A program made the position numbers and the translations under genes. DNA of 62,680 nt from Pseudomonadota bacterium (GTDB taxonomy: Bacteria > Pseudomonadota > Gammaproteobacteria > Berkiellales > Berkiellaceae). Position 1 is the stretch's first letter; each line of letters opens with the position of its first letter. The stretch spans positions 74,719-137,398 of the forward strand of contig JAFECR010000019.1 in the NCBI GenBank assembly GCA_018242045.1. Direction: 5' to 3'. Below the pieces are notes generated by a model. It made no database searches. It was not told the origin of the DNA and worked only from the letters and a program-made list of their open reading frames with translations. This document shows positions 11,290-19,702 of the stretch, piece after piece.

Positions 11290-11985
11290 ATGAACATTGA
11301 CCCTTTAGAAATTCAAAAATTTGATGAAATGGCCACAGATTGGTGGGATAAATCAGGCCCTTGCAAGCCTTTGCATGATTTGAACCCCATCCGACTTGAT
11401 TTTATCTTATCACATTGCTCAATTGCTAAGGGCACCCAAGTACTGGATATTGGCTGTGGTGGGGGGATCCTCACTGAGGCCTTAAGTCAGTTTAGTACTT
11501 CGGTATGGGGTCTTGATCAATCTGAAAAAGCTTTAGAAGTAGCCAAAAATCATGCACAAACGCTTTCTCACCCGCCTCGGTATGAACAGTCAACCGCAGA
11601 AGCGTTTGCAAAAATACATCCTGGCAACTTTGATCTGATCACCTGTATGGAACTGTTAGAGCATGTCCCCGATCCACTTTCCATTATCAATGCTTGTGGT
11701 GCACTGCTAAAACCTGGGGGTCAGCTCTTTTTTTCTACCTTAAATCGCACCCCAAAGTCTTTTCTATTTGCCATTGTGGGAGCGGAATATCTCCTCAAAT
11801 TGTTACCACGAGGTACTCACACGTATGAGCGTTTTATTCGACCTAGCGAATTAGCACAATGGTCAAGATCGCGTGGTCTTTCTTTAAAACACATCAAAGG
11901 CATAAGCTATAACCTCTTCAGCAAAGCTTATTATTTGTCGCACGATGTCTCTGTAAACTATCTTATGCACTTTGAAAAGGAATAG
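11290..11985 (+). CDS. ubiG: Ubiquinone biosynthesis O-methyltransferase
   Basis: A class I SAM methyltransferase that makes both O-methylations in ubiquinone synthesis, at the inner membrane face. Motif I is VLDIGCGGGILTEAL (about 55-69), followed by the acidic GLDQS and the LLKPGGQLFFSTLNRT segment. The RGTHTYERFI stretch is typical of UbiG. The 231-residue length is normal. It is divergent from gyrA (117-base gap) and followed four bases later by the HAD phosphatase, as in Pseudomonas. Confidence 0.95.
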   Translation: MNIDPLEIQKFDEMATDWWDKSGPCKPLHDLNPIRLDFILSHCSIAKGTQVLDIGCGGGILTEALSQFSTSVWGLDQSEKALEVAKNHAQTLSHPPRYEQSTAEAFAKIHPGNFDLITCMELLEHVPDPLSIINACGALLKPGGQLFFSTLNRTPKSFLFAIVGAEYLLKLLPRGTHTYERFIRPSELAQWSRSRGLSLKHIKGISYNLFSKAYYLSHDVSVNYLMHFEKE

Positions 11986-11989
11986 ACTG

Positions 11990-12640
11990 ATGACGGGTGC
12001 TCTTTTATTTGATATGGATGGGACATTACTCGATACGGCGCCAGAATTTACCCATTGCTTAAATAGCTTGCTGGCACAAGAAGGAAAGCCACTTACCACT
12101 TTGGCATCACTCAGAAGTTGGGTGTCCTTTGGCGCTAAAGGCATGGTGAAACATGGCTTTAAGCTAACAGAGCAAGATCCTGTACTAGATAGCTTAGTTT
12201 CCCGCTTTTTAACTCTGTATCTTGAAAATATAGGTACGCTAACTCAGTTTTTTCCTGGTATGCATGACATCTTAAATGTCATTTTAAACAAAGGATTGCC
12301 CTTTGCTATTGTGACCAACAAGCCATCTCTTTATACCAACCTATTAATGCAACGCTTTGCACCTTTAAAAGAGGCACGATGTGTGGTGGCTGGCGATAGC
12401 TTACCTTGGCACAAACCCGATCCCGCCCCGCTTTTATATGCTTGTCAGCAATTGTCTGTTAAACCAGAGCATTGCTGGTATATCGGCGATGCACTATCAG
12501 ACGTGCAAGCAAGTCGTAGCGCAAAGATCCGCTGTGCCATTGCACATTATGGTTATATCCCTCCTGATGAAAATGCCATCGAGTGGCAGGCAGATCACTA
12601 TTTGACGCAACCAGCCGATATTCTTCAACTCCTGTCTTAG
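11990..12640 (+). CDS. mupP: HAD phosphatase, MupP/Gph type (N-acetylmuramate-6-phosphate phosphatase likely)
   Basis: A cytosolic HAD-superfamily phosphatase of 216 residues. Seen motifs: LLFDMDGTLLDT (nucleophile and acid/base Asp), IVTNKP (Ser/Thr-equivalent), HKPDP (Lys) and YIGDALSDVQA (metal Asp). The start is placed at the ATG after AAAAGGAA; an upstream in-frame start would lie inside ubiG. Its place between ubiG and yciK and the ending HYGYIPPDEN-EWQAD resemble Pseudomonas MupP, which dephosphorylates MurNAc-6-phosphate in peptidoglycan recycling. Phosphoglycolate phosphatase is the main alternative. The motifs are seen; the substrate is inferred from synteny. Confidence 0.85.
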   Translation: MTGALLFDMDGTLLDTAPEFTHCLNSLLAQEGKPLTTLASLRSWVSFGAKGMVKHGFKLTEQDPVLDSLVSRFLTLYLENIGTLTQFFPGMHDILNVILNKGLPFAIVTNKPSLYTNLLMQRFAPLKEARCVVAGDSLPWHKPDPAPLLYACQQLSVKPEHCWYIGDALSDVQASRSAKIRCAIAHYGYIPPDENAIEWQADHYLTQPADILQLLS

Positions 12641-12856
12641 CCCTTGCACAAATTCGATCTTGTCCTAAGCTGAAAGAATGGTTTTGAAATGGACTTTTTT
12701 ATCGCACGTACATAGAGAGATCTCGCACAAGCCTTTCAGTTTCATCCTATCTCCTTCGTGCCTATTTGAATCCACAATACCTCTTATCAATTTGGTGAAT
12801 AAGATGCTGGTTACTTTGGTAAGCAGCCCCTAAGCAAGGAAGCAACAGAGGGTATT

Positions 12857-13033
12857 ATGTCTAAATCCAAAATAATGAAAATGAATCGCACTACAACTTC
12901 ACCCAACATGATTTTGTTGCATTTAAAGTGGCAGCAAATTCGATCGCAAATGCTACAGCAAATCGCATTCCCAACCCATCTCGCAGAAACAAGATCAGAC
13001 ACTACACATAAGAAAGAATTTGTTGCTGCATAG
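12857..13033 (+). CDS. Small hypothetical protein (58 aa)
   Basis: A short ORF in the 516-base gap between mupP and yciK, starting MSKSKIMKMNRTTTSPN and ending HKKEFVAA. It is preceded by GAGGGT four bases before the ATG and followed 13 bases later by a nine-pair hairpin. The product is basic, rich in Gln, Met and Thr, with no signal peptide or membrane segment. I recognise no family. An 88-codon ORF on the other strand covers the same bases but lacks a clear ribosome site. The rest of the gap (12641-12856) shows nothing else. Confidence 0.4.
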   Translation: MSKSKIMKMNRTTTSPNMILLHLKWQQIRSQMLQQIAFPTHLAETRSDTTHKKEFVAA

Positions 13034-13046
13034 CTAACTAAAAATT

Positions 13047-13070
13047 GAGGCAAGCCTGCACGCTTGCCTC
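13047..13070. terminator. Perfect nine-pair hairpin, possible terminator
   Basis: GAGGCAAGC and GCTTGCCTC pair perfectly around a six-base loop. On the plus strand no T-run follows. On the minus strand the stem is followed by CAATTTTT, so it would work best as a minus-strand terminator, although no minus-strand gene ends here. It may be a 3' end of the small ORF just upstream. Confidence 0.45.
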
Positions 13071-13156
13071 TACCCACTTGCTACCAGAAAAGATACAATA
13101 GCCGCCACTTTATACCTCTAACATGTCTGTGCACGCCGATGCCTTCTTGGTGAAAG

Positions 13157-13915
13157 ATGGAAAATGTAACCCTAACTAATGTGACTGTTTCGCCCAATTG
13201 CTTAGCCGAAAAAGTTATTCTTATTACAGGCGCAAGTGATGGCATTGGAAGAGCACTTGCTTTAGCGGCGGCAAAACACGGCGCAAACTTAATCATTTTG
13301 GGAAAATCTCTCAAAAAATTAGAATCACTTTATGATGATATTGTCGCGGCGAATGCACCAGAGCCAGCCATACATCCGTTAAATTTGCAGTTGATAGAAC
13401 AAACACAGGCTGATGAATTAGCGCAGTGTATTTATAATATGTTTGGCCGCTTAGATGCTATTGTCCACAATGCTGGGATAAGCGGACAAATTACACCGCT
13501 TGAACATCTTGAGCCAAAAAAATGGCAAGAGGTTATCCATTTAAATCTCACTGTCCCTTATTTGCTGACACATTCGTTGCTACCTTTGCTAAGAAATAGC
13601 CAACAGGCCTCCATTTTATTTACAAGTGCAGATGAAGCCAGACAAGCCAAGGCTTATTGGAGCGCTTATAGCGCCAGTAAATTTGGCATCATGGGGTTAG
13701 CGCAAAGTTTGCACGAAGAATTACATGACAATACAGATATTCGTGTTAATTGTATCAATCCAAAAGCAGTGCGCACCAATTTGCGCATTAAAGCCTATCC
13801 AGGGATCGATCCTTTAACTTATGCTACTCCCGAAGAGATTGTGCCTTACTACTTATATTTACTCAGCCAACAAGCCACACACCTTCGAGGTAAATGTATA
13901 CTCTTCCCAGTTTGA
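13157..13915 (+). CDS. yciK: SDR oxidoreductase YciK
   Basis: A short-chain dehydrogenase/reductase of unknown substrate. It shows TGASDGIGRAL (NAD(P) glycine motif), HNAGISG, SILFTSADE (catalytic Ser) and YSASKFG (Tyr-xxx-Lys), then RVNCINPKAVRT, a close match to the YciK subfamily. The 252-residue length is usual. It completes the ubiG-mupP-yciK cluster. Its last codons and TGA stop (from 13897) lie inside a dispersed repeat, so the C-terminus (ILFPV) is repeat-encoded and may replace an original tail. Confidence 0.9.
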   Translation: MENVTLTNVTVSPNCLAEKVILITGASDGIGRALALAAAKHGANLIILGKSLKKLESLYDDIVAANAPEPAIHPLNLQLIEQTQADELAQCIYNMFGRLDAIVHNAGISGQITPLEHLEPKKWQEVIHLNLTVPYLLTHSLLPLLRNSQQASILFTSADEARQAKAYWSAYSASKFGIMGLAQSLHEELHDNTDIRVNCINPKAVRTNLRIKAYPGIDPLTYATPEEIVPYYLYLLSQQATHLRGKCILFPV

Positions 13916-14055
13916 AATTATGCTCCGTTATTGCGACCCAGAGCGTAGCGAAGGGGAAGCAACCCAGAAAAAAGACCGGATTGCCACGTCGCTTCGCTCC
14001 TCGCAAAGACGGATCAATGGTTGGCTGTTCCTAATTTCAAACTGAAATCAGTATA
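13897..14055. repeat. Dispersed repeat with type-2 core (complete copy)
   Basis: The element has inverted ends: TATACTCTTCCCAGTTTGAAATTA on the left and TAATTTCAAACTGAAATCAGTATA on the right. Its core contains the palindromic GAGCGTAGCGAAG...CTTCGCTCCTCGCAA motif and resembles the core at 62620-62680. The ends match those of the type-1 copies at 47946 and 56618, but the core does not. The element begins inside yciK. Confidence 0.75.
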
Positions 14056-14075
14056 TACTCCAGTTTGAAATTATG
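14054..14075. repeat. Solitary end of the dispersed repeat
   Basis: Directly after the complete copy, TATACTCCAGTTTGAAATTATG repeats the left-end sequence of the family in the same orientation. No core or second end follows. It lies six bases from the stop of the orphan gene at 14082. Confidence 0.6.
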
Positions 14076-14081
14076 TTTTGT

Positions 14082-15704
14082 CTATAAAGTTGGAATAAGC
14101 CCATTTTCATTTTCCATCTCATCATCTATTTCATGCTGTTGCACAGGCTGCGCTGGTTGGGCAAACTGGCGTAGCGCCTCTGGCAGATCCGAGATGTTGC
14201 GATACTGATTAACATATACAGTAGGGTTAGGAATATTTTTCACAATATCTGCCACTTCTGCACCATGATTTTGAGCAATATCTTTATCTACTTTAAGTCG
14301 CATGAGCCGAGCAATCAGCTTTGGTTTATCAATACCAAGGACATTTGGAGCATTTTGGGTTGTTGTTTTTTGGGGCTCAATTCTTAAAGCTAACGCTATT
14401 GTTTCTAAATTAACGAATTGATTTGCGATAGAAGGTACTGTTGCTTCTGCTTGGCCAATACTTATTTCATAATGATTTGCTATGAAATCTACGACGCCTT
14501 CTCGTGCTAAATTTGTGAAATTATCATAAAGCATTTCATAATTGCTAAACAATGCCTTTCTTTGTTCATAATTATTGTTATCAATAACTCCATCAGTTAG
14601 GCGATCGACTTCAAGGTTTAATTTATTACCATACTCTATCAAAATTTTTAATTTCTTATAAACTGCATGTAAATGGGGTAACGTTTCATTAATTGCAAAA
14701 GGGATTGATAATCTAAAAAATGTGCCAACCCACGTAGCTATGAACTCATCTAGTTGAAAAAGTGCGCTATCATCGGTAAGACGCCAATTTATACCGCATT
14801 TTTGCAACAATAATTCACTTAAGAAAAGTACTGAACTTGTAAAAGCAGCTACTGCAAATAGGGCTGTCGTAGCTTTGAGTGCTACCATAAGTGCTGGCAA
14901 AAATAACAAAGATTTATAAAGCAATCCGAAAAAACAAAAAGAATGGAGTATATTAATAACTAAATGCTTTGTAGTAAGGTTTGCTAATCCAACAAGTGGT
15001 AAAAGCAGCAAGTGGATCCCTCTAAAGATCGTCCCTAATAATAAATTAAAGGCAAAATAAATGCTGTTTAGGTACCCTATCGCAAGCCCCTTTAAGGTAG
15101 GCTTTTGGCGTGCGACTTTAAACATATTTTGAGCATAAAACTTAATGATATAGGGAGCATTTTGCCCCAGCCATGTTATGCTATCACCAAATATGCTATT
15201 GAAAATATCGGATGTTTTATAAAAAAGAAAATCCATACGACTGGGTTGTAATTTAAATTGCTGCTTCTTAATCCATAAATCAATTTTATTTTGTTCCTGG
15301 GCATCCTTACCAAACTTTGCTTGCGTGGCATCAATATAATTAACAATCTCAAGCAAAACAAGTTTTTGATAAGCCTTTTGCGCACTCATAAAAAGACTAT
15401 GATTTTCAAATTTATAATTGACCATAACTGGTAAATGTTTAGCAGTCAATTTAAAGTTGTTGAGTTGCGCCGCAAGTTGAAAATCCTTCGAAGGGAGCGT
15501 ATGCCAATTATCCACAAAGTGCATAAGCTTGTTTATTAAAGCCATATCTTTTTCATTTGCAAAATCCATTTCTTCAATGTTTAGCTTAACAATTTGTTGA
15601 ACATGTCGAACATAAAAAGATTGTTGCCATGGCTTACTTTCTATTTCGGTCCCAATCATGTTAAGTAGATTTTGAGAAATTGCAGTATTTACAGGGTTCA
15701 ACAT
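14082..15704 (-). CDS. Orphan membrane protein, candidate secreted effector (unknown function)
   Basis: A 540-residue protein that I do not recognise. The start is the ATG giving MLNPVNTAIS, because AAGAGG lies six bases upstream; the longer ORF begins at TTG within that site. The N-terminal 200 residues look soluble and helical. A hydrophobic region follows (about 205-297) with roughly four membrane-type stretches, then a helical C-terminal half. The tail is acidic (EIDDEMENEN) followed by the hydrophobic GLIPTL. An acidic stretch close to a hydrophobic end resembles the E-block type of Dot/Icm translocation signal in Legionella effectors, but this is only suggestive. No enzyme motif was seen. 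It has no operon partner and lies between a repeat and rluB. Confidence 0.75.
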   Translation of the reverse strand: MLNPVNTAISQNLLNMIGTEIESKPWQQSFYVRHVQQIVKLNIEEMDFANEKDMALINKLMHFVDNWHTLPSKDFQLAAQLNNFKLTAKHLPVMVNYKFENHSLFMSAQKAYQKLVLLEIVNYIDATQAKFGKDAQEQNKIDLWIKKQQFKLQPSRMDFLFYKTSDIFNSIFGDSITWLGQNAPYIIKFYAQNMFKVARQKPTLKGLAIGYLNSIYFAFNLLLGTIFRGIHLLLLPLVGLANLTTKHLVINILHSFCFFGLLYKSLLFLPALMVALKATTALFAVAAFTSSVLFLSELLLQKCGINWRLTDDSALFQLDEFIATWVGTFFRLSIPFAINETLPHLHAVYKKLKILIEYGNKLNLEVDRLTDGVIDNNNYEQRKALFSNYEMLYDNFTNLAREGVVDFIANHYEISIGQAEATVPSIANQFVNLETIALALRIEPQKTTTQNAPNVLGIDKPKLIARLMRLKVDKDIAQNHGAEVADIVKNIPNPTVYVNQYRNISDLPEALRQFAQPAQPVQQHEIDDEMENENGLIPTL

Positions 15705-15844
15705 CTCGTGCCTCTTCAAGTACGCGCAAAGTGCATCACGATACGTTTATTCGGTTAGAATTACAACTTTTTCCGATAAGCGGCAAACCATAGCTATAAA
15801 TACGTCTTTTAAGGTGTAATAATTTATGTTATTTAACAAACAAG

Positions 15845-16561
15845 TCACTTTTGCAGATCTAATATTTGCGCAGCACTGAGTTCAAGCCATTTCCCTTTTT
15901 TCAACTCTCGTGGCAAGGTTAAATGGCCATATTTAATCCGAATCAACCGACTCACTGTGTAATTTTGCGAAGCAAAAAGCTCTCGCACTTCTCGGTACTT
16001 GCCTTGGGAAAGCGAAACCGTAAACCATTGATTACGTCCATCACTTGAGGGTTTTCGTGAAATTTCTTTAAAACGGCTAATGCCTGTAGAAAGCTCGATG
16101 CCTTTTCGCATATTTGATAAAGCTTCATCTGATACCGTACCATAAACACGCACGGCATATTGACGCAACACTTCAAACCGAGGATGCATTAATCGATGTG
16201 CTAATTCACCTTGATTCGTAAACAACAACAAACCTGCTGTGTTCACATCTAACCTACCGACCATCACCCATCGACCATCCACTAAAGGCAGACTTTCAAA
16301 AACGCTTTTCTTGCCATTTTCAGTGACGCGCGAACAGATCTCCCCTTCAGGTTTATGATACATTAATACTCTGGGTAACTTGGCAACATTATCTTCAAGC
16401 GAAACAATTTTACCATCGACTTTTATTTTATCTTGTGGTGAAATTTTTTGTCCGATAATAGCATCTTTACCGTTAACCTGTACTTTGCCCGTCTTGATCC
16501 AGCTTTCAATGGTTCTTCGCGATCCTAGGCCGTGGTTAGCTAATACTTTCTGCAAGCGCAT
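15845..16561 (-). CDS. rluB: 23S rRNA pseudouridine synthase B
   Basis: Isomerises a uridine in 23S rRNA (U2605 in E. coli). An N-terminal S4 RNA-binding domain (MRLQKVLANHGLGSRRTIE) is followed by the RsuA/RluB/E/F catalytic domain. The motif VGRLDVNTAGLLLFTN carries the catalytic Asp, and HPRFEVLRQYAVRV follows. At 238 residues it is close to the shorter RluB forms, without the long basic tail. The ATG at 16561 is chosen (AAGAG five bases before); a GTG two codons earlier is possible. The start overlaps scpB by 26 bases, fitting the common scpA-scpB-rluB cluster. Confidence 0.93.
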   Translation of the reverse strand: MRLQKVLANHGLGSRRTIESWIKTGKVQVNGKDAIIGQKISPQDKIKVDGKIVSLEDNVAKLPRVLMYHKPEGEICSRVTENGKKSVFESLPLVDGRWVMVGRLDVNTAGLLLFTNQGELAHRLMHPRFEVLRQYAVRVYGTVSDEALSNMRKGIELSTGISRFKEISRKPSSDGRNQWFTVSLSQGKYREVRELFASQNYTVSRLIRIKYGHLTLPRELKKGKWLELSAAQILDLQK

Positions 16562-17213
16562 TATCACTCTTTTCCTCTAATTCCTCTGGTTCTTCTAATT
16601 CTGCTGTAGCAAGTTCGATATCTAAAGCAACAGAATTGCTCATAGGCGGCTCTTCGTTGACACTATTTGTTAAACTTTCAAAATCTGCTAATTGGGCAAG
16701 CGGCGGTAAATCACTTAAGGATTTTAAACCAAAATAATCTAAAAAGGCTTTGGTAGTTGCATACAAACCTGGCTTTCCAGGCACTTCTTTATAACCCACT
16801 ACTTTCACCCAACCAAATTCTTCTAAGGTTTTAACAATGTTTGAACTAACCACCACGCCACGAACAGCTTCAATTTCACCACGCGTGATAGGCTGACGAT
16901 AGGCAATTAACGCTAAAGTTTCCATTAACGCTTTTGAAAATCGGGCTGGTTTTTCTTCGGCTGATTTCTCAAGATAAGGCAGCACGGGTTGTGAAACTTG
17001 AAAACGATAGCCAGAGGCAACTTCAACTAATTCTATACCGCGTTCTTGGTAATGTGATTTTAATTGTACCAGTGCCTTTTTAATATCTTGGCTTTTTGGT
17101 TTTGCTTCATTCACAAAATATTTAATAATCGCATCGACCGATAAAGGTTCTGTTGCTGCAAAAAGCACGCCTTCCACGATAGGCAATAATTCATCCACAG
17201 TTTTAGTCATCAT
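16536..17213 (-). CDS. scpB: Segregation and condensation protein B
   Basis: The winged-helix subunit of the SMC-ScpAB condensin that organises and helps segregate chromosomes. The 225-residue protein has the paired winged-helix body with the signature LMETLALIAYRQPITRGEIE and RGVVVSSNIVKTLEEFGW, then GKPGLYATTKAFLDYFGL. The C-terminal 60 residues are acidic and low in complexity. Two adjacent ATG codons can serve as start. It lies 17 bases after scpA and overlaps rluB. No smc gene is in the window. Confidence 0.94.
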   Translation of the reverse strand: MMTKTVDELLPIVEGVLFAATEPLSVDAIIKYFVNEAKPKSQDIKKALVQLKSHYQERGIELVEVASGYRFQVSQPVLPYLEKSAEEKPARFSKALMETLALIAYRQPITRGEIEAVRGVVVSSNIVKTLEEFGWVKVVGYKEVPGKPGLYATTKAFLDYFGLKSLSDLPPLAQLADFESLTNSVNEEPPMSNSVALDIELATAELEEPEELEEKSDNALAESIS

Positions 17214-17230
17214 TTTGTCTCGACATGGCG

Positions 17231-18157
17231 TTAATGATATTCATCGACACTCGCTAACATGGTTTGTGAGTTTTCTTTGTGTTTAGCAAATTGTTCATTA
17301 GTGGCTTGTCCTTCAAACACAATATTACATTGTGTAATATGAATCGGACCATATTCCTCGGTTTGCACAATATCAATTAAACCAATTTTTAAAAGTTCTA
17401 AAATTGCCAAAAAACTAACAACCACGCCAAGACGACCTTCAGACAAATTAAAACATTGATGAAATTCTACAACACGGCTCGTGTTAATCATATCTAATAT
17501 GATGCTCATCCTTTCTCTGACAGAAAGTGCTTCTTTAGCAACCTTATGAGTTGCCAAAAGCTCTGAACGTTTTAAAATATCGATGAAGGCTGCTAACAAT
17601 TCTGAAAGCTCAACTTTGGGAATTGTTTTAGTTACTTCAATCTCAGGCACAAATACTTGTTGAGGAAAAATATCTCTCCCCATTCTTGGCAACAATTCCA
17701 GTTGTTCAGCAGCATGTTTTATTCTTTCATATTCTTGTAAACGCCGTACCAATTCAGCACGGGGATCGGCTTCCTCTGGCGCATCAGGAGAGCGAGGCAA
17801 TAACATCCTGGATTTAATTTCGGCAAGAACTGCAGACATCACTAGATAGTCTGCTGCTAATTCAAGACGAATTTCTTTCATCAGCTCAACATATTGCATA
17901 TATTGATAGGTAATTTGCGCAATAGGAATGTTAAGAATATCTAAATTGTTTTTACGAATAAGATAAAGCAACAAATCAAGTGGGCCCTCAAAGGCTTCCA
18001 AAAAGACCTCTAAAGCATCTGGTGGGATATAAAGATCCTCAGGCAATTGCAAAATAGCGACGCCATTGACTTTACCAAAAACCTCTTGCAAGGAAGCAGC
18101 TTCTTCAGAGTTATTTTCTTCCTGCGTTTCCTCTATAACAGATGCACTATTTATCAC
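17231..18157 (-). CDS. scpA: Segregation and condensation protein A
   Basis: The kleisin subunit of the SMC-ScpAB complex. After an acidic N-terminus of about 45 residues come the family signature EAFEGPLDLLLYLIRKNNLD and AADYLVMSAVLAEIKSRMLLP (SMC-neck binding), and a C-terminal winged helix with a long linker. The 308-residue length is slightly above average because of the acidic start. Translation begins at a GTG located inside the 3' end of trpS (11-base overlap). There is no good SD, so coupling to trpS is likely. Confidence 0.94.
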   Translation of the reverse strand: MINSASVIEETQEENNSEEAASLQEVFGKVNGVAILQLPEDLYIPPDALEVFLEAFEGPLDLLLYLIRKNNLDILNIPIAQITYQYMQYVELMKEIRLELAADYLVMSAVLAEIKSRMLLPRSPDAPEEADPRAELVRRLQEYERIKHAAEQLELLPRMGRDIFPQQVFVPEIEVTKTIPKVELSELLAAFIDILKRSELLATHKVAKEALSVRERMSIILDMINTSRVVEFHQCFNLSEGRLGVVVSFLAILELLKIGLIDIVQTEEYGPIHITQCNIVFEGQATNEQFAKHKENSQTMLASVDEYH

Positions 18158-19376
18158 GGTGGACCAACCCCATGACTTCTCTCACCTCTTCTAGTGTTTC
18201 TTCAGCCACATCTCTTGCCGCTTCACAACCTTCTCGGACGATTTCTTTAACAAGACGCATATTGCTTTGATATTCAAGTGCGCGCTCTTGAATGGGTTTT
18301 AAACTCTCAATAATGGCATCTGAAACGCTTTTTTTACACTCCAAGCACCCAATTCCTGCTGTGGTACAACCTTGCATTACCCATTGTTGGGTTTCTTGAG
18401 AAGAATAGACTTTATGCAATGACCAAACTGGGCATTTCTCTGGATTTCCTTTATCAGTGCGTCGAACACGTGCCGGATCGGTTGGCATGATTCGGATCTT
18501 TTTTTCAATGCTTTCGGGTTCTTCTCGCAGCGCAATGGTATTGTTATAGGATTTAGACATTTTCTGTCCATCCAATCCTGCCAGTTTAGCATTGGCGGAT
18601 AATATCGGGTGAGGTTCAGGTAAGATGATCTTACTTCTGCCTTCCAAGTAACCATACAATCTTTCGCGATCGCTAAGTGAAAGATTACCTTGCGAAGAAA
18701 TAAGCGCTTGCCCTCTTTCTAAAGCCTCTGTGTTGCCTGTCTCTTGATATTGCTTTAAAGAATCCAAATAGATGGAGGCATTTTTTTTACCCATTTTGGT
18801 AACAGCCGCTTGCACTTTTTCTTCAAAGTCTTGTTCTTTGCCATATAAGTGATTAAAGCGCCTGGCAACTTCCCTGGTTAATTCTAAGTGGGAAACTTGA
18901 TCTTCCCCAACAGGGACAAAACCTGCTTTGTATGCGAGAATATCGGCGCTTTGTAATAAGGGATAACCTAAAAACCCATACGTGGCTAAATCTTTTTCTT
19001 TTAGTTTTTCTTGCTGATCTTTATACGTTGGCACACGTTCAAGCCATCCCAATGGGGTCATCATCGATAATAGCAGATGAAGTTCTGCATGTTCTGGCAC
19101 ACGAGATTGGATAAAAAGCTTACAAGCACCGGGGTTTATCCCACAAGCTAACCAATCGATAAAAGTTTCCCATACATTTTCTTCAATGGCTTCAGGGTTT
19201 TCATAATGGGTTGTCAAGGCATGCCAATCGGCAACAAAAAAGAAACATTCATACTCATATTGAAGTTTTAGCCAATTTTTAATGACACCGTGATAGTGCC
19301 CCAAATGTAATGGTCCCGTCGGACGCATACCCGAAACAACACGCTGATATTCACTGACGGTACCACTTACACTCAC
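18147..19376 (-). CDS. trpS: Tryptophanyl-tRNA synthetase
   Basis: Charges tRNA-Trp. It is a class I synthetase with the HIGH-like motif PLHLGHYHG (about 21-29) and GQKMSKSYNN (KMSKS). At 409 residues it is longer than the E. coli enzyme (334). The extra part includes a Cys-containing insert (GIGCLECKK) and a helical C-terminal tail, as in the long TrpRS of Pseudomonas and Legionella types. The start is GTG, with AAGG seven bases upstream. It heads the trpS-scpA-scpB-rluB run. Confidence 0.95.
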   Translation of the reverse strand: MSVSGTVSEYQRVVSGMRPTGPLHLGHYHGVIKNWLKLQYEYECFFFVADWHALTTHYENPEAIEENVWETFIDWLACGINPGACKLFIQSRVPEHAELHLLLSMMTPLGWLERVPTYKDQQEKLKEKDLATYGFLGYPLLQSADILAYKAGFVPVGEDQVSHLELTREVARRFNHLYGKEQDFEEKVQAAVTKMGKKNASIYLDSLKQYQETGNTEALERGQALISSQGNLSLSDRERLYGYLEGRSKIILPEPHPILSANAKLAGLDGQKMSKSYNNTIALREEPESIEKKIRIMPTDPARVRRTDKGNPEKCPVWSLHKVYSSQETQQWVMQGCTTAGIGCLECKKSVSDAIIESLKPIQERALEYQSNMRLVKEIVREGCEAARDVAEETLEEVREVMGLVHRDK

Positions 19377-19531
19377 TTTTCTACCTTACTATGTTATTAT
19401 TCCAGTCTTTATTCTTTTTGGAATTGTATGACATCAGCGAAGCTGGTGCTAGGTAAAGGTTTTTTGACTTCAGCATCCAGAGAAGGTAGTATGCCAACTT
19501 TTTGCAGTTAAAGCTATCTTCGAGAACAACA

Positions 19532-19702
19532 ATGATATTACCGCCACCCGAAACAACAACTGTCAACCAAAGCCCTGAAGCTTTAGTTGCTTTAATGACA
19601 TTATTATTTATTGCCCTGACCGTATATGGCTTAGGGAAAATTAAGTTTTTGAACTTAAAATGGGTTTATAGAATATTATTCAAACGGGCTGGGATCTCCT
19701 AG
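19532..19702 (+). CDS. Small single-pass membrane protein (56 aa, hypothetical)
   Basis: Starts MILPPPETTTVNQSPEA, followed by one hydrophobic helix (about 17-36), then a basic tail (KIKFLNLKWVYRILFKRAG), which suggests an inside-facing C-terminus. GAGAA precedes the ATG by six bases. Its last 27 bases overlap the end of yciO on the other strand. I recognise no family; the coherent membrane topology is the main reason to keep it. Confidence 0.4.
   Translation: MILPPPETTTVNQSPEALVALMTLLFIALTVYGLGKIKFLNLKWVYRILFKRAGIS

Noticed and set aside
12811..13077. 88-codon ORF on the minus strand, Cys/Ile-rich
   Set aside because: It overlaps the better supported small plus-strand ORF, has no ribosome site, and its composition looks like antisense reading of coding-like sequence.
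19420..19460. Hairpin CATCAGC-GAA-GCTGGTG upstream of trpS as a possible T-box or trp attenuator
   Set aside because: The stem is short, with no specifier loop, Trp-codon leader peptide or antiterminator pairing.
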